From Staphylococcus kloosii (GTDB taxonomy: Bacteria > Bacillota > Bacilli > Staphylococcales > Staphylococcaceae), in contig NZ_CP027846.1 in NCBI RefSeq assembly GCF_003019255.1, positions 992,001 to 1,056,000 on the forward strand: DNA of 64,000 nt, in the 5' to 3' direction. The translations under genes and the position numbers were made by a program. The notes below the pieces were generated by a model. That model saw only the letters and a program-made list of their open reading frames with translations, made no database searches and was not told the DNA's origin. Below are positions 29,659 through 41,755 of the stretch, piece by piece (positions within the stretch are counted from its first letter, which is position 1; each line of letters opens with the position of its first letter).

Positions 29659-30021
29659 ATGATCAGCAAAATTGATAAAAACAAAGTACGTTTAAAAAGA
29701 CATGCGCGTGTTCGTACTAAATTATCTGGCACAGCTGAAAAACCACGTTTAAACGTTTATCGTTCAAACAAGCACATCTATGCTCAAATTATCGATGACG
29801 TTAAAGGTGAAACTTTAGCTCAAGCCTCAACTCAAGACAAAGATATCGCAAGTGAATCAACTACAAAAGTTGACTTATCTGCTAAAGTAGGCGAATCAAT
29901 CGCTAAAAAAGCAAGCGATAAAGGCGTAACTGCTATCGTATTTGACCGTGGAGGTTACTTATATCATGGTCGTATTAAAGCATTAGCTGAAGCAGCTCGC
30001 GAAAACGGTTTAGAATTTTAA
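29659..30021 (+). CDS. rplR: 50S ribosomal protein L18
   Basis: L18, 120 residues, binds 5S rRNA together with L5. [36 protein letters not shown] and the C-terminal [20 protein letters not shown] are family hallmarks. GAAAGGAG precedes the ATG. Confidence 0.97.
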   Translation: MISKIDKNKVRLKRHARVRTKLSGTAEKPRLNVYRSNKHIYAQIIDDVKGETLAQASTQDKDIASESTTKVDLSAKVGESIAKKASDKGVTAIVFDRGGYLYHGRIKALAEAARENGLEF

Positions 30022-30042
30022 TTTAAAGGAGGGACAAATTAC

Positions 30043-30543
30043 ATGGCTCGTAGAGAAGAAGAAACTAAAGAATTTGAAGAACGCGTTGTTACAATCAACC
30101 GTGTTGCAAAAGTTGTTAAAGGTGGACGTCGTTTCCGTTTCACTGCTTTAGTAGTAGTAGGAGATAAGAACGGTCGCGTTGGCTTTGGTACTGGTAAAGC
30201 ACAAGAAGTTCCAGAAGCAATCAAAAAAGCTGTAGAAGCAGCGAAAAAAGATTTAGTTGTAGTTCCACGTGTTGAAGGTACTACTCCTCATACAATCACT
30301 GGACGCTTCAGTTCAGGTAGCGTATTCATGAAACCAGCTGCACCTGGTACAGGTGTTATCGCAGGTGGCCCAGTTCGTGCTGTCCTAGAATTAGCTGGAA
30401 TCACTGATATTTTAAGTAAATCATTAGGATCTAATACTCCAATCAATATGGTTCGTGCAACTATTAATGGATTAAAAAATCTTAAAAATGCTGAAGAAGT
30501 TGCGAAATTACGTGGCAAATCAGTCGAAGAATTATACAATTAA
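30043..30543 (+). CDS. rpsE: 30S ribosomal protein S5
   Basis: S5, 166 residues, acts in decoding fidelity. The double-stranded RNA-binding N-terminal part has [20 protein letters not shown], the spectinomycin-loop region lies just after it, and [19 protein letters not shown] is in the C-terminal domain. The frame is intact. Confidence 0.97.
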   Translation: MARREEETKEFEERVVTINRVAKVVKGGRRFRFTALVVVGDKNGRVGFGTGKAQEVPEAIKKAVEAAKKDLVVVPRVEGTTPHTITGRFSSGSVFMKPAAPGTGVIAGGPVRAVLELAGITDILSKSLGSNTPINMVRATINGLKNLKNAEEVAKLRGKSVEELYN

Positions 30544-30557
30544 GGAGGGAAAGAGTT

Positions 30558-30737
30558 ATGGCTAAATTACAAATTACCCTCACTCGTAGTGTTATTGGTC
30601 GTCCTGAAACACAACGTAAAACTGTTGAAGCTTTAGGTTTGAAAAAAACTAATTCTTCAGTAGTTGTTGAAGATAACCCTGCAATCCGTGGGCAAATCAA
30701 CAAAGTAAGTCACTTATTGACTGTAGAAGAAAAATAA
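30558..30737 (+). CDS. rpmD: 50S ribosomal protein L30
   Basis: Translated by hand: 59 residues starting [20 protein letters not shown] and ending SHLLTVEEK. The short bacterial L30 fold (ferredoxin-like) is recognised from [10 protein letters not shown] and the hydrophobic [11 protein letters not shown] segment. It lies between rpsE and rplO with AAGGAGG before ATG, its universal place in the spc operon. Confidence 0.96.
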   Translation: MAKLQITLTRSVIGRPETQRKTVEALGLKKTNSSVVVEDNPAIRGQINKVSHLLTVEEK

Positions 30738-30753
30738 TTAAGGAGGTGCCGAA

Positions 30754-31194
30754 ATGAAATTACATGAGTTAAAACCAGCAGAAGGTTCACGTAAAGAACG
30801 TAACCGCGTTGGACGTGGTGCGGCTACAGGTAACGGTAAAACAAGTGGACGTGGACAAAAAGGTCAAAAAGCACGTTCAGGTGGTAAAGTAAGACCAGGA
30901 TTTGAAGGTGGTCAATTACCATTATTCCGTCGTTTACCAAAACGTGGTTTCACTAACATTAACCGTAAAGAATATGCTATTGTTAACTTAGACCAACTTA
31001 ATAAATTTGAAGAAGGTACTGAAGTAACTCCAGCTTTATTAGTAGAATCCGGTGTAGTTAAAAGTGAAAAATCTGGTATTAAAGTATTAGGTAACGGTTC
31101 ACTAGAGAAAAAATTAACAGTAAAAGCTCATAAATTCTCTGCTTCTGCAGCAGACGCTATTGATGCAAAAGGTGGAGCACACGAGGTGATCTAA
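30754..31194 (+). CDS. rplO: 50S ribosomal protein L15
   Basis: L15, 146 residues, a late-stage 23S assembly protein. The glycine/arginine-rich N terminus ([20 protein letters not shown]) is characteristic. The stop TAA shares its last A with the secY ATG. Confidence 0.97.
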   Translation: MKLHELKPAEGSRKERNRVGRGAATGNGKTSGRGQKGQKARSGGKVRPGFEGGQLPLFRRLPKRGFTNINRKEYAIVNLDQLNKFEEGTEVTPALLVESGVVKSEKSGIKVLGNGSLEKKLTVKAHKFSASAADAIDAKGGAHEVI

Positions 31195-32486
31195 TGATTC
31201 AAACGCTTGTGAGCTTCTTTCAAACAAAAGAAGTTCGTAACAAGATCTTTTTTACACTCGCAATGTTAGTTATTTTCAAGATAGGTACTTATATTCCAGC
31301 ACCTGGCGTAAATCCAGCTGCCTTTGACAGTCATCAAGGTTCTCAAGGTGTCACTGATTTGTTAAATACATTTGGTGGTGGAGCCTTGAAGAACTTTTCA
31401 ATCTTTGCAATGGGAATAATGCCTTACATTACTGCATCTATCGTAATGCAGTTATTGCAAATGGATATTGTTCCTAAGTTTACAGAATGGGCAAAACAAG
31501 GTGAATCAGGTAGGAAGAAGCTAAATAATTTTACACGTTATTTCGCTATTATTCTTGCCTTCATTCAATCAATTGGTATGGCTTTCCAATTTAACAACTA
31601 CCTAAAAGGTCAATTGATAATGGATCAATCAATCTTTAGTTATTTGTTAATTGCAGTTGTCTTAACATCAGGCACAGCATTCCTAATTTGGTTAGGTGAG
31701 CAAATAACACAATTTGGTGTTGGTAATGGAATTTCAATTATTATCTTTGCAGGTATTCTATCTACGCTTCCGTCTTCACTCATCCAATTTTACCAACAAG
31801 CATTTGTTGGCCAAGACGATGTCACTTTAGCATGGCTTAAAGTAATTGGTATAGTTATCGGAATGATATTACTAACTATTGGTGCTATTTACGTATTACA
31901 AGCTATTCGTAAAATACCAATTCAATATGCAAAGAAACAATCAGCACAACGCCTAGGTTCTCAAGCAACGTATTTACCATTAAAAGTTAACTCAGCAGGA
32001 GTTATTCCTGTTATCTTTGCAATGGCATTCTTTTTATTACCTAGAACGTTAACATTATTTTTCCCTGATGCTGCTTGGGCACAAAAAGTATCAGACGTGG
32101 CTAACCCTTCAAATAACATTGGAATGATTGTGTATGTAGTATTAATTATTGCGTTCGCATATTTCTATGCATTTGTTCAAGTTAACCCAGAAAAAATGGC
32201 TGAAAATCTTAAGAAACAAGGCAGTTACGTTCCAGGAATCAGACCTGGAGAACAAACAAAAAAATATATTACTAGAGTACTCTATCGATTAACATTCGTT
32301 GGATCAATCTTCTTAGCTGTAATTGCTATCTTACCGATAATTGCGACTAAGTTTATGAACTTACCTCAATCAATTCAGGTTGGTGGTACAAGTTTACTAA
32401 TCGTAATTGGTGTAGCAATTGAAACGATGAAGAGCCTTGAAGCTCAAGTGGGCCAGAAGGAATATAGAGGCTTTGGTGGTAGATAA
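31194..32486 (+). CDS. secY: Protein translocase subunit SecY
   Basis: The channel-forming subunit of the Sec translocon, 430 residues with ten membrane helices. Visible signatures are [13 protein letters not shown] (TM2b/3), the [15 protein letters not shown] segment, and the cytosolic loop [20 protein letters not shown]. It is placed between rplO and adk as in most Firmicutes. This is the canonical SecY1, not the accessory SecY2 of the SraP export system. Confidence 0.97.
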   Translation: MIQTLVSFFQTKEVRNKIFFTLAMLVIFKIGTYIPAPGVNPAAFDSHQGSQGVTDLLNTFGGGALKNFSIFAMGIMPYITASIVMQLLQMDIVPKFTEWAKQGESGRKKLNNFTRYFAIILAFIQSIGMAFQFNNYLKGQLIMDQSIFSYLLIAVVLTSGTAFLIWLGEQITQFGVGNGISIIIFAGILSTLPSSLIQFYQQAFVGQDDVTLAWLKVIGIVIGMILLTIGAIYVLQAIRKIPIQYAKKQSAQRLGSQATYLPLKVNSAGVIPVIFAMAFFLLPRTLTLFFPDAAWAQKVSDVANPSNNIGMIVYVVLIIAFAYFYAFVQVNPEKMAENLKKQGSYVPGIRPGEQTKKYITRVLYRLTFVGSIFLAVIAILPIIATKFMNLPQSIQVGGTSLLIVIGVAIETMKSLEAQVGQKEYRGFGGR

Positions 32487-32493
32487 ATTGTAG

Positions 32494-33156
<663 letters not shown>

Positions 33157-33361
33157 TATTAACTTTATACGGTCTATGTATTGCAGTCATCCTATTTGAG
33201 TAAGTATCTACGTATTGAAAAAATAAAATAATATAAGAGTGACGTATAGCGTAAGTAATTCTTTTATTTTTGTTGACTTATTAACACGCACTGATAGACA
33301 CGTATGGTTACAGTTGATAGCAGACGATAACCAACTATAGTAAAAAGGGGGAAGTTAATAA
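33157..33361 (+). promoter_or_regulatory. adk-infA intergenic region
   Basis: A 205-bp AT-rich gap inside the superoperon with no open frame. A possible -35 TTGACT at 33273-33278 lacks a convincing -10 at correct spacing. An AT-only pairing (AAAAATAAAA at 33219-33228 with TTTTATTTTT at 33262-33271) and a small AGTTG / CAACT pairing near 33313-33336 are visible. It could hold an internal promoter for infA-rpoA, but the sequence does not settle it. Confidence 0.35.
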
Positions 33362-33580
33362 ATGGCTAAACAAGATGTAATAGAATTAGAAGGTACTGTA
33401 TTAGATACTTTACCAAATGCTATGTTTAAAGTAGAATTAGAAAATGGTCATGAGATTTTGGCACACGTTAGTGGTAAGATCAGAATGAATTATATTCGTA
33501 TTCTACCTGGCGACAAAGTAACAGTAGAAATGTCTCCGTATGATTTAACTCGCGGAAGAATCACTTATCGTTATAAATAA
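33362..33580 (+). CDS. infA: Translation initiation factor IF-1
   Basis: IF-1, 72 residues, an OB-fold (S1-like) protein that occupies the A site during initiation. [37 protein letters not shown] and [12 protein letters not shown] are diagnostic. An AAGGGGGAAG ribosome site is present, and rpmJ follows at 31 bp. Confidence 0.97.
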
Positions 33581-33599
33581 TCGTCACTCCATAATATAG

Positions 33600-33725
<126 letters not shown>

Positions 33726-33747
33726 TAAAAGAGAGGTGTAAATATAT

Positions 33748-34113
33748 ATGGCACGTATAGCAGGAGTGGATATTCCACGTGAAAAACGCATCGTTATTTC
33801 ATTAACATACGTATACGGTATCGGTACTACGACAGCTCAAAAGATCGTAGAAGAAGCTAATGTTTCAGCTGAAACTCGCGTTAAAGATTTAACAGATGAC
33901 GAATTAGGTCGTATCCGTGAAGTAGTAGACAGTTATAAAGTTGAAGGTGACTTACGTCGTGAACAAAACTTAAACATCAAACGTTTAATGGAAATTTCAT
34001 CATATCGTGGAATCCGTCATCGTCGTGGTTTACCAGTACGCGGACAAAAAACTAAAAACAATGCTCGTACTCGTAAAGGCCCAGTTAAGACTGTAGCTAA
34101 TAAGAAAAAATAA
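33748..34113 (+). CDS. rpsM: 30S ribosomal protein S13
   Basis: S13, 121 residues, contacts S19 and the large-subunit bridge B1a in the 30S head. [30 protein letters not shown] and the [14 protein letters not shown] signature are all present, with a basic C-terminal tail. Confidence 0.97.
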   Translation: MARIAGVDIPREKRIVISLTYVYGIGTTTAQKIVEEANVSAETRVKDLTDDELGRIREVVDSYKVEGDLRREQNLNIKRLMEISSYRGIRHRRGLPVRGQKTKNNARTRKGPVKTVANKKK

Positions 34114-34136
34114 TAGGTAAAGGAGGCAAAATTTAA

Positions 34137-34526
34137 ATGGCACGTAAACAAGTATCTCGTAAACGTAGAGTGAAAAAGAATATTGAAAATGGAGTAGCTC
34201 ATATCCGTTCAACATTCAATAATACAATCGTAACAATTACTGACGAATTTGGTAATGCATTATCTTGGTCATCAGCAGGTGCATTAGGATTTAAAGGTTC
34301 AAAAAAATCTACACCATTCGCAGCACAAATGGCAGCTGAAACAGCATCAAAAACAGCTATGGAACATGGTTTAAAATCCGTAGAATGTACAGTTAAAGGC
34401 CCAGGTCCTGGTCGTGAATCAGCTATTCGTGCATTACAATCAGCTGGTTTAGAAGTAACAGCAATCCGTGACGTTACTCCAGTACCACATAATGGTTGTC
34501 GTCCACCAAAACGTCGTCGCGTATAA
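34137..34526 (+). CDS. rpsK: 30S ribosomal protein S11
   Basis: S11, 129 residues, on the platform of the 30S subunit. [20 protein letters not shown] and the C-terminal [15 protein letters not shown] with [15 protein letters not shown] are characteristic. A 76-bp gap without a clear promoter leads to rpoA. Confidence 0.97.
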   Translation: MARKQVSRKRRVKKNIENGVAHIRSTFNNTIVTITDEFGNALSWSSAGALGFKGSKKSTPFAAQMAAETASKTAMEHGLKSVECTVKGPGPGRESAIRALQSAGLEVTAIRDVTPVPHNGCRPPKRRRV

Positions 34527-34602
34527 TTTTATTGTTATTGTCACAGGTCACTGAGAAATACAGTACAAATCTAGTCGACGTAGTCAAGGAGGATATTTGT
34601 AA

Positions 34603-35547
34603 ATGATAGAAATCGAAAAACCTAGAATTGAAACAATAGAAATTAGTGAAGATGCTAAATTCGGTAAGTTCGTTGTTGAACCACTAGAACGTGGCTATGG
34701 TACTACACTAGGAAACTCCTTACGTCGTATCCTACTATCTTCATTGCCAGGCGCAGCCGTTAAATATATCGAAATCGAAGGTGTACTTCACGAGTTCTCT
34801 GCAATAGACAATGTAGTTGAAGACGTTTCTACAATCATTATGAACGTTAAAAAACTAGCATTAAAAATCTATTCAGAAGAAGATAAAACGTTAGAAATCG
34901 ATGTTAAGGATGAAGGCGAAGTAACTGCAAGTGACATTACTCATGATAGTGATGTTGAGATTTTAAATCCTGAACTGAAATTGGCGACTGTTTCTAAAGG
35001 TGGACATTTAAAAATCCGTCTTGTTGCAAACAAGGGTAGAGGTTACGCATTAGCAGAACAAAATAACACTAGTGATTTACCAATTGGAGTAATTCCTGTT
35101 GATTCACTATATTCACCTGTAGAACGTGTTAACTACACAGTAGAAAATACACGCGTAGGACAAAGTAGTGATTTTGACAAATTAACACTAGATGTGTGGA
35201 CTAATGGATCTATTACGCCACAAGAATCAGTTTCATTAGCAGCAAAAATTTTAACTGAACACTTGAATATCTTTGTTGGATTGACTGACGAAGCACAAAA
35301 TGCTGAAATCATGATTGAAAAAGAAGAAGATCAAAAAGAAAAAGTACTTGAAATGTCTATCGAAGAGTTAGACTTATCTGTTCGTTCATACAACTGTTTA
35401 AAACGTGCAGGCATTAATTCTGTTCAAGAATTAGCTGACAAGTCTGAAGCAGACATGATGAAAGTGCGTAATTTAGGTCGTAAATCACTTGAAGAAGTTA
35501 AATATAAACTTGAAGACTTAGGTTTAGGCTTAAGAAAAGAAGACTAA
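34603..35547 (+). CDS. rpoA: RNA polymerase alpha subunit
   Basis: RpoA, 314 residues. The N-terminal dimerisation domain has [20 protein letters not shown] and [10 protein letters not shown]; an acidic linker (EKEEDQKEK) precedes the C-terminal domain (from about residue 245), which contacts DNA UP elements and activators ([32 protein letters not shown]). The frame is intact. Confidence 0.98.
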   Translation: MIEIEKPRIETIEISEDAKFGKFVVEPLERGYGTTLGNSLRRILLSSLPGAAVKYIEIEGVLHEFSAIDNVVEDVSTIIMNVKKLALKIYSEEDKTLEIDVKDEGEVTASDITHDSDVEILNPELKLATVSKGGHLKIRLVANKGRGYALAEQNNTSDLPIGVIPVDSLYSPVERVNYTVENTRVGQSSDFDKLTLDVWTNGSITPQESVSLAAKILTEHLNIFVGLTDEAQNAEIMIEKEEDQKEKVLEMSIEELDLSVRSYNCLKRAGINSVQELADKSEADMMKVRNLGRKSLEEVKYKLEDLGLGLRKED

Positions 35548-35565
35548 TATAAAGGAGGTTAACTC

Positions 35566-35934
35566 ATGGGTTACAGAAAATTAGGTCGTACTTCTGATCA
35601 ACGTAAAGCTATGTTACGTGACTTAGCTACATCACTTATCGTTAGTGAACGTATCGAAACTACTGACGCTCGTGCTAAAGAAGTACGTAGTATCGTAGAA
35701 AAATTAATTACTTTAGGTAAAAAAGGCGATTTAGCTTCTCGTCGTAATGCAGCTAAAACATTACGTAATGTTGAGATTTTAAACGAAGATGAATCTACAC
35801 AAACTGCTCTTCAAAAATTATTCGGTGAGATTGCAGAACGTTATACTGAACGTCAAGGCGGATATACTCGTATCCTTAAAGCTGGTCCTCGTCGTGGTGA
35901 CGGTGCCGAATCAGTAATTATCGAATTAGTATAA
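35566..35934 (+). CDS. rplQ: 50S ribosomal protein L17
   Basis: L17, 122 residues, the last gene of the superoperon. [20 protein letters not shown] at the start and the [20 protein letters not shown] segment near the end are diagnostic. It is followed by two terminators. Confidence 0.97.
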   Translation: MGYRKLGRTSDQRKAMLRDLATSLIVSERIETTDARAKEVRSIVEKLITLGKKGDLASRRNAAKTLRNVEILNEDESTQTALQKLFGEIAERYTERQGGYTRILKAGPRRGDGAESVIIELV

Positions 35935-36023
35935 TTTTAAAATAAATACACGTACTACTATGTATAAAGCAAATGAGTGCAACGATAATGTTTGCCACAT
36001 ACAAATATTGTCTAGCTCAGAGT

Positions 36024-36088
36024 ACCCCATCAACCAAATAATATTTTAAAGCGTGAACTCAAATAATCTGATGGGGTGCGCGCTTTTT
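36024..36088 (+). terminator. First terminator after rplQ
   Basis: A perfect 9-bp pairing ACCCCATCA / TGATGGGGT with a 36-nt loop, then GCGCGC and six T. It ends the 14-kb ribosomal superoperon about 90 bp after the stop. Confidence 0.75.
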
Positions 36089-36094
36089 TATTTA

Positions 36095-36122
36095 AGCTAT
36101 AGTTAAAGCTATGGCTTTTTTT
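36095..36122 (+). terminator. Second terminator after rplQ
   Basis: Stem AGCTATAG / CTATGGCT (8 bp, one G-U), loop TTAAAG, then a run of T. It is in tandem with the first terminator. Confidence 0.8.
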
Positions 36123-36221
36123 ATTTGACTATCTTTAAAGTGACTCATTGGTGGTGTAGGATATACATAAATATTAAAATCATGTAAAATAGAACAGTAT
36201 ACATTTATGGGGGGCAATGAA

Positions 36222-37031
36222 ATGCAAACTAATGGTCAAATTATAAAATTTAATCACGTTTCATTTAAATATAAAAGTGATGAACCATATGCTTTGAAAG
36301 ATGTTTCATTTGCTATCCCTAAAGGGAAGTGGACTTCAATCGTTGGTCATAATGGTTCAGGAAAATCAACACTCGCTAAACTCATGGTGGGAATTGAACA
36401 AGTCAACGAAGGGAACATTACCTACAACAATCAAGTTATAGATAACGCTAATTTACAAGTTTTACGTAAAAGTATTGGTATTGTTTTTCAAAATCCAGAA
36501 AATCAATTCGTCGGTTCAACCGTTGAATTTGATGTTGCATTTGGTCTCGAAAATCATGCTGTCCCATATGACGAAATGCATGATATCGTGCCAAAGGCAT
36601 TGAGTGATGTACAAATGCTTGATAGGGCAAATAAAGAACCTCAATCATTGTCTGGTGGGCAAAAACAACGCGTCGCAATTGCCGGCGTTTTAGCATTGAA
36701 TACTGAGGTTATTATTTTGGATGAAGCTACTTCAATGTTAGATCCATACGGACGTTCTGCTTTGATGAATCTAGTGCGCAAACTAAACCATGAGAAAGAA
36801 GTTACAATTATTTCTATTACACATGATTTATCAGAAGCAGCTGAAGCCGATAATTTAATTGTCTTAGATAAAGGGGAGATATTTACCACAGGCACACCTC
36901 AGCAAGTTTTTGATAAAGGTGAAGCATTATCCCAAATAGGACTCGATTTACCATTTTCAATGCGTATTAATCAACTGTTGGGTAATCCCTTACAATATAT
37001 TTCATATGAAGGGTTGGTAAGCCAGTTATGA
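36222..37031 (+). CDS. ecfA1: ECF transporter ATP-binding protein EcfA1
   Basis: One of two ATPases that energise energy-coupling-factor vitamin and metal transporters. 269 residues: Walker [10 protein letters not shown], signature LSGGQKQR, Walker [13 protein letters not shown]. The ATG at 36222 is chosen over ATG 36207 because the GGGGGG ribosome site lies between them and the length then equals that of S. aureus. It overlaps ecfA2 by 4 nt. The shared module serves several separate S-components encoded elsewhere. Confidence 0.95.
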   Translation: MQTNGQIIKFNHVSFKYKSDEPYALKDVSFAIPKGKWTSIVGHNGSGKSTLAKLMVGIEQVNEGNITYNNQVIDNANLQVLRKSIGIVFQNPENQFVGSTVEFDVAFGLENHAVPYDEMHDIVPKALSDVQMLDRANKEPQSLSGGQKQRVAIAGVLALNTEVIILDEATSMLDPYGRSALMNLVRKLNHEKEVTIISITHDLSEAAEADNLIVLDKGEIFTTGTPQQVFDKGEALSQIGLDLPFSMRINQLLGNPLQYISYEGLVSQL

Positions 37032-37891
37032 CGGTCGAATTTAATCAAGTGAATTATGTTTATCAACAAGGCACACCATATGAGTATCATGCTTTGAGGG
37101 ATATTACGACACAATTTGATGATGGTAAGTATTATGCCGTAATAGGTCAAACTGGTTCTGGAAAATCAACGTTAATACAACATTTTAATGGTCTGTTAAA
37201 GCCTACAATCGGGAAAATGGTATTTAATGATATCGTTATTCAACAAAAAACCAAAGATAAATTATTACGTGATATTCGTAAAAAAGTTGGTATTGTATTT
37301 CAATTTCCAGAATCTCAATTATTTGAAGATAGTGTTGATAAGGAAATAGAATTTGGCCCTAAAAATTTTGGTATGGATATTGAAAAAGTTAAAAAAAGAG
37401 CGTTTCAATTGTTGTTGGAATTTGGCTTTCCAAGAGAAATAATGACCTTATCTCCATTCCAAATGTCTGGGGGACAAATGAGAAAAATAGCTTTAACTTC
37501 AATATTAGCTATGGATCCAGATATTATTATTTTAGATGAACCTACAGCTGGCTTAGATCCACAAAGTAAAAAACAAATTATGCGCAAAATTAAAGAATTA
37601 CAGCAACAACACAATAAAACAATTATATTGATAACGCATGAAATGAATGATGTGGCAAAATATGCTGACGAAGTTAAATTAATGCATAACGGTGAATTGA
37701 CGGATGATTTAACACCGCGTGAACTTTTTGCCGATAGTGATGCTGTTAATAAATATCAGTTGGATGTTCCAGAAGTTGTTAAATTGCAACGTGATGTCGA
37801 AGAGAAGTATCACTTTAAGTTCGATAAAGTTGCTTTAACAGAAGAAGAGTTTGTGGAAATGTATAAGGAGTGGCGTAGTAATGAAAGATAA
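37028..37891 (+). CDS. ecfA2: ECF transporter ATP-binding protein EcfA2
   Basis: The partner ATPase, 287 residues: Walker [10 protein letters not shown], signature MSGGQMRK (a variant of LSGGQ), Walker [13 protein letters not shown], and the H-loop ITHEMND. The C-terminal extension (about residues 225-287) is typical of EcfA proteins. It overlaps ecfA1 by 4 nt and ecfT by 11 nt, so the three are made together. Confidence 0.95.
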   Translation: MTVEFNQVNYVYQQGTPYEYHALRDITTQFDDGKYYAVIGQTGSGKSTLIQHFNGLLKPTIGKMVFNDIVIQQKTKDKLLRDIRKKVGIVFQFPESQLFEDSVDKEIEFGPKNFGMDIEKVKKRAFQLLLEFGFPREIMTLSPFQMSGGQMRKIALTSILAMDPDIIILDEPTAGLDPQSKKQIMRKIKELQQQHNKTIILITHEMNDVAKYADEVKLMHNGELTDDLTPRELFADSDAVNKYQLDVPEVVKLQRDVEEKYHFKFDKVALTEEEFVEMYKEWRSNER

Positions 37892-38687
37892 GTTTATAAT
37901 TGGTCGTTACTTACCGCTTGATACACTTATACATCGCTTAGATCCGAGATCTAAGCTAATCTTTGTGTTCTTATTTGTCATTTTAATATTCTTTGCACAT
38001 TCGTTTGCAACTTACCTATGGTTATTTATTCTTATAATGACTATAGTACAACTATCTCATATTAAAACATGGTTTTTAATTAAAGGGTTAACACCTATTT
38101 GGATATTTTTAATATTTACATTTATTATGCATTTGTTCGTTACTAAAGGTGGCGTACGTATCTTTGAACTCGGCTTTGTATCTATTGATACACATGGCAT
38201 TTTAGAAGGTATCTACATCGTACTACGTCTAATGTTTATTATGATGATTTCAACCGTCATGACATTAACTACAAGCCCTATTGATTTAACTGATGCATTT
38301 GAAAAATTATTATATCCTTTGAAATTGGTTAAAATACCCGTGCATCAGCTGAGTATGATGATGTCAATTGCGTTACGTTTTATACCAACATTAATGAATG
38401 AGTTAGATAAAATTATATTAGCTCAAAAATCTCGTGGCTCTGAACTGAGTAGTGGAACTTTAATGAATAGAATTAAAGCATTTATACCACTCTTGATACC
38501 ATTATTTATTTCAGCATTTCAACGAGCTGAAGATTTAGCCATAGCAATGGAAGTTAGAGGCTATGACGCCAATACTGAACGTACAAGTTACCGTGAATTG
38601 CAATGGAAGTTGAAAGATACTATTGTAGTACTCTTAATAATTCCTATAGCAGTTGTATTATTTGTACTTAAATATATAGGAGTGTAA
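37881..38687 (+). CDS. ecfT: ECF transporter transmembrane protein EcfT
   Basis: The membrane scaffold of the ECF module, 268 residues from the ATG at 37881 ([14 protein letters not shown]); a longer frame from 37851 lacks a ribosome site in the right place. About six hydrophobic segments are present. The two coupling motifs are AQKSRGSEL and AMEVRGYDA, each with the Arg-Gly that inserts into the ATPase grooves. Followed 3 bp later by truA. Confidence 0.95.
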   Translation: MKDKFIIGRYLPLDTLIHRLDPRSKLIFVFLFVILIFFAHSFATYLWLFILIMTIVQLSHIKTWFLIKGLTPIWIFLIFTFIMHLFVTKGGVRIFELGFVSIDTHGILEGIYIVLRLMFIMMISTVMTLTTSPIDLTDAFEKLLYPLKLVKIPVHQLSMMMSIALRFIPTLMNELDKIILAQKSRGSELSSGTLMNRIKAFIPLLIPLFISAFQRAEDLAIAMEVRGYDANTERTSYRELQWKLKDTIVVLLIIPIAVVLFVLKYIGV

Positions 38688-38690
38688 AAC

Positions 38691-39494
38691 ATGCGTGTGT
38701 TAGTAAATATTTCATATCTAGGTACACATTTTATGGGATTTCAAATTCAACAACACGAAAGAACCATTCAACAACAATTCGAACGTATATTAAAAAGAAT
38801 GCATAAAAGACCAATACGTATTCACCCAACAAGTAGAACTGACAGAGGTGTGCATGCATACGAACAATTTTTTCACTTTGATACAGAGTTAAATATCACG
38901 CCAGAAAAGTGGCGATATGCAATGAACAGTGCGTTACCTAATGATATTTTAGTTAAAGCAGTTTCCTTCGTCGATGATTCGTTTCATTGTAGATATGACT
39001 GTGTAGGTAAATCATATCGCTATAAAGCATATGTAGCTGAGGAGCGCGATCCTTTTCAAAGTGGATTAAGAACACATATCAAAGAAAGCTTGAATTATGA
39101 TAAAATGAATGAAGCTGCTGCTAAATTTATAGGCACGCATGATTTTACTGGCTTCTGCTCTCAAAAAACTGAAGTAGATAGTAAAGTGCGTACGATTTAT
39201 CAAAGCGAAATTATCCAAACTGAAGATGGTTTTGATTATGTCGTAACTGGTTCAGGATTTTTGTATAATATGGTGCGTGTGCTCGTCGCATTTCTCGTTG
39301 AAGTAGGTAAAGGACACCGTAGTCCAGAAGAAGTGCCAAGTTTATTAGAAGCGCGCAATCGCAGTAATGTACCATTTACGGCAGCAGCAGATGGACTTTA
39401 TTTAGAACATATATATTTATCAGAACAATCGTTAATTCAAGACTTTGGTGAAGATATAAAAATACACCGAAAAAAATCATTGCAAAATGACTAA
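38691..39494 (+). CDS. truA: tRNA pseudouridine(38-40) synthase TruA
   Basis: Makes pseudouridine at positions 38-40 of the tRNA anticodon arm. 267 residues; the catalytic aspartate is Asp51 in RTDRGVHA, and [20 protein letters not shown] is the conserved C-terminal region. It is the last gene of the ecfA1-ecfA2-ecfT-truA operon, the same order as in other Firmicutes. Confidence 0.96.
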   Translation: MRVLVNISYLGTHFMGFQIQQHERTIQQQFERILKRMHKRPIRIHPTSRTDRGVHAYEQFFHFDTELNITPEKWRYAMNSALPNDILVKAVSFVDDSFHCRYDCVGKSYRYKAYVAEERDPFQSGLRTHIKESLNYDKMNEAAAKFIGTHDFTGFCSQKTEVDSKVRTIYQSEIIQTEDGFDYVVTGSGFLYNMVRVLVAFLVEVGKGHRSPEEVPSLLEARNRSNVPFTAAADGLYLEHIYLSEQSLIQDFGEDIKIHRKKSLQND

Positions 39495-39500
39495 ATTACA

Positions 39501-39529
39501 TTGACAAATTGACATAAAAATTATACGAT
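39501..39529 (+). promoter_or_regulatory. Promoter of rplM-rpsI
   Basis: Consensus -35 TTGACA, 17 bp, TACGAT. It is about 170 bp before rplM, directly after the truA stop. Confidence 0.7.
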
Positions 39530-39536
39530 TATCAAC

Positions 39537-39700
39537 GGTATTGTTTTATATCACCCCACGATAAGCCCCGGAAACTTATTGTGTTACAAGATATATAAGC
39601 AGGTAGAACAACAGTTAACAAATAAATGAAATCGAAGCTTTTAATCGTAACAATTATTTAATAACAAAAGAACCATTCATTTACTAGGAGGACATTAATT
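39537..39700 (+). ncRNA. Candidate L13 leader RNA
   Basis: A leader of about 165 nt without open frame. A strong hairpin lies at 39557-39583 (CACGATAAG / CTTATTGTG around CCCCGGAAA). Firmicute rplM genes are known to have an autoregulatory L13 leader; this hairpin is a candidate for it, but I cannot align it to the known model. Confidence 0.5.
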
Positions 39701-40138
39701 ATGCGTCAAACATTTATGGCTAATGAAGCAAACATTGAGCGCAAATGGTATGTTATCGATGCAGAAGGTCAAACACTTGGTCGTCTATCATCAGAAGTAG
39801 CAGCTATTTTACGCGGTAAGAATAAAGTAACTTATACACCACACGCTGACACAGGTGATTATGTAATCATCATCAATGCAGGTAAAATCCAATTCACAGG
39901 TAATAAAGCTCAAGATAAAGTTTATTACCGTCACTCAAACCACCCAGGCGGAATCAAATCTGTTACTGCTGGTGAGTTAAGAGAAAACAATCCAGAACGT
40001 TTACTTGAAACTTCAATTAAAGGTATGTTACCAAGCACTCGTTTAGGCGAAAAACAAGGTAAAAAATTATTTGTATATGGTGGCGCTGAACATCCACACG
40101 CTGCACAACAACCAGAAAACTACGAGTTACGTGGTTAA
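39701..40138 (+). CDS. rplM: 50S ribosomal protein L13
   Basis: L13, 145 residues, an early 50S assembly protein. [35 protein letters not shown] and the [17 protein letters not shown] segment are family markers. Start MRQTFMANE matches staphylococci. AGGAGG lies 9 nt before ATG. Confidence 0.97.
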   Translation: MRQTFMANEANIERKWYVIDAEGQTLGRLSSEVAAILRGKNKVTYTPHADTGDYVIIINAGKIQFTGNKAQDKVYYRHSNHPGGIKSVTAGELRENNPERLLETSIKGMLPSTRLGEKQGKKLFVYGGAEHPHAAQQPENYELRG

Positions 40139-40157
40139 TTAGAAGGAGGAAATTACA

Positions 40158-40550
40158 TTGGCACAAGTTGAATATAGAGGCACAGGCCGTCGTAAAAACT
40201 CAGTAGCACGTGTACGTTTGGTACCAGGTGAAGGTAACATTACAGTTAATGGACGTGACGTACGTGCATACTTACCATTCGAATCATTAATCTTAGACAT
40301 TAACCAAGCTTTCGACGTTACAGAAACTAAAGGTAACTACGATGTATTAGTAAATGTACAAGGTGGAGGTTTCACTGGGCAAGCTCAAGCTATCCGTCAC
40401 GGAATCTCTCGTGCATTATTAGAAGCTGATCCTGAATACAGAGGTTCTTTAAAACGCGCTGGATTACTTACTCGTGACCCACGTATGAAAGAACGTAAAA
40501 AACCAGGTCTTAAAAAAGCACGTCGTTCACCACAATTCTCAAAACGTTAA
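40158..40550 (+). CDS. rpsI: 30S ribosomal protein S9
   Basis: S9, 130 residues; its C-terminal tail (ending RRSPQFSKR) reaches the P-site t[22 protein letters not shown] and [20 protein letters not shown] are characteristic. Translation begins at TTG behind GGAGG. A perfect terminator follows. Confidence 0.97.
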   Translation: MAQVEYRGTGRRKNSVARVRLVPGEGNITVNGRDVRAYLPFESLILDINQAFDVTETKGNYDVLVNVQGGGFTGQAQAIRHGISRALLEADPEYRGSLKRAGLLTRDPRMKERKKPGLKKARRSPQFSKR

Positions 40551-40567
40551 TATTATTATTACGTTAC

Positions 40568-40604
40568 AAAAGCACTTTTCGTTTATCGAAAAGTGCTTTT
40601 TTTT
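40568..40604 (+). terminator. Intrinsic terminator of rplM-rpsI
   Basis: A 14-bp perfect stem AAAAGCACTTTTCG / CGAAAAGTGCTTTT, loop TTTAT, then a T-run. Confidence 0.93.
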
Positions 40605-40632
40605 ATGCCCTTATTTAATTAAGTAAGGTATG

Positions 40633-41622
40633 TTATTGCATTTCCCCTAGAAGTGTAATCAAGCGTTCTCTATGTTCTTCACCATACACATGTGGCAACA
40701 CCATAATTTCATCTGCATTATAAAAACGTTGAATATGCATTAATTGTCTATAAACCTCAGATATTGTCCCCGAAATTACCCGATTTTCATTTTTAGCAAT
40801 TTTTTCTAGTTCTCTTGAAGAGAAACCTCTTTCCTCAACAAATTTAGGTGATGGATAGAAGTGTGGTTGTTCTAAATAATTTATTCTTAATAACCACAGA
40901 TGAAATGCCTTAGTTAAGGCATTAATAGTAGTCTCATCGTCTGCGGTAATCACAAATGTAGCAACAATAATATAGGGCTGTTGAGTTGTATTATTTGCTG
41001 AAAATGTACGACGATATGTTTCAATCATCGCGTCTATTTTACTTTGAGACTGTCCCATTAATGCTATGACTAAGGGTAACCCTTTTTTCGCAGCTATTTT
41101 TGCACTTGCTTCACTTGTAGATAGTAAGAATAAATTAGGTTGAGAATCTATTATTGGTGTGGCAAGTAATTGTTGAAATCTATTATTTGACGATTTGTCA
41201 TCATTAAAATAAGTACTTAAATCAGCTAGTTGTGTTTCATAATCTATTTGTTTATTTTTACCTTCATTGAGCGCTTTATTAACGTTGTTAAAACTCGGTG
41301 AGCGCCCTATGCCTAAATCTACTCTGTTGGGATGGCGAGCTTCTAAAATTTTAAATTGTTCAGCTACTTTATATGCACTATAATGCGGTAACATGATGCC
41401 ACCGCTCCCAATATTAATCGAAGCTGTATTTTCTAATAGTGACATCATAATCATTTCAGGCGCACTGGATGCTACTGAATAGACTTGATGGTGTTCAGCG
41501 ACCCAATACCGCTTAAAATGAAACTTTTCTGCTAATTGTGCAAGTTGTACAGTATGATTTAAAGCATCTGTAGCATTACGATTTTCAAATATTGGTACAT
41601 AATCTAATATACTTAAATTCAT
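40633..41622 (-). CDS. LLM-class (luciferase-like) flavin-dependent monooxygenase
   Basis: A 329-residue bacterial-luciferase-fold oxidoreductase (MsnO8/YvbT-like group). The start LSILDYVPIF, FKRYWVAEHHQ near residue 37, SGGIMLPHYSAYKVAEQF and RVDLGIGRSP are the usual signatures of FMN-dependent enzymes in this family. The substrate is unknown. It is divergent from two medium-chain reductase genes across a 133-bp region, suggesting joint regulation in a redox or detoxification cluster. Confidence 0.85.
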   Translation of the reverse strand: MNLSILDYVPIFENRNATDALNHTVQLAQLAEKFHFKRYWVAEHHQVYSVASSAPEMIMMSLLENTASINIGSGGIMLPHYSAYKVAEQFKILEARHPNRVDLGIGRSPSFNNVNKALNEGKNKQIDYETQLADLSTYFNDDKSSNNRFQQLLATPIIDSQPNLFLLSTSEASAKIAAKKGLPLVIALMGQSQSKIDAMIETYRRTFSANNTTQQPYIIVATFVITADDETTINALTKAFHLWLLRINYLEQPHFYPSPKFVEERGFSSRELEKIAKNENRVISGTISEVYRQLMHIQRFYNADEIMVLPHVYGEEHRERLITLLGEMQ

Positions 41623-41755
41623 TTTTAACGCTCCAATAGTAGTTTACAATTTTACGCTTATCATAACATGCGTTAAATGAATAAGCGATTTGATTGATTG
41701 AACGTAAATCGGGGAATATCATTAAATGTATGATAAATTTTTAGGAGTGATGTAA

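Noticed and set aside
33219..33271. AT-only inverted repeat after adk as a terminator
   Set aside because: Only A-T pairs and a loop of over 30 nt in an AT-rich gap; chance pairing is likely.
41623..41755. Inverted repeats between the divergent oxidoreductase genes as an operator
   Set aside because: CGCTTA / TAAGCG and TTTACG / CGTAAA are short and widely spaced; not convincing without comparison to relatives.
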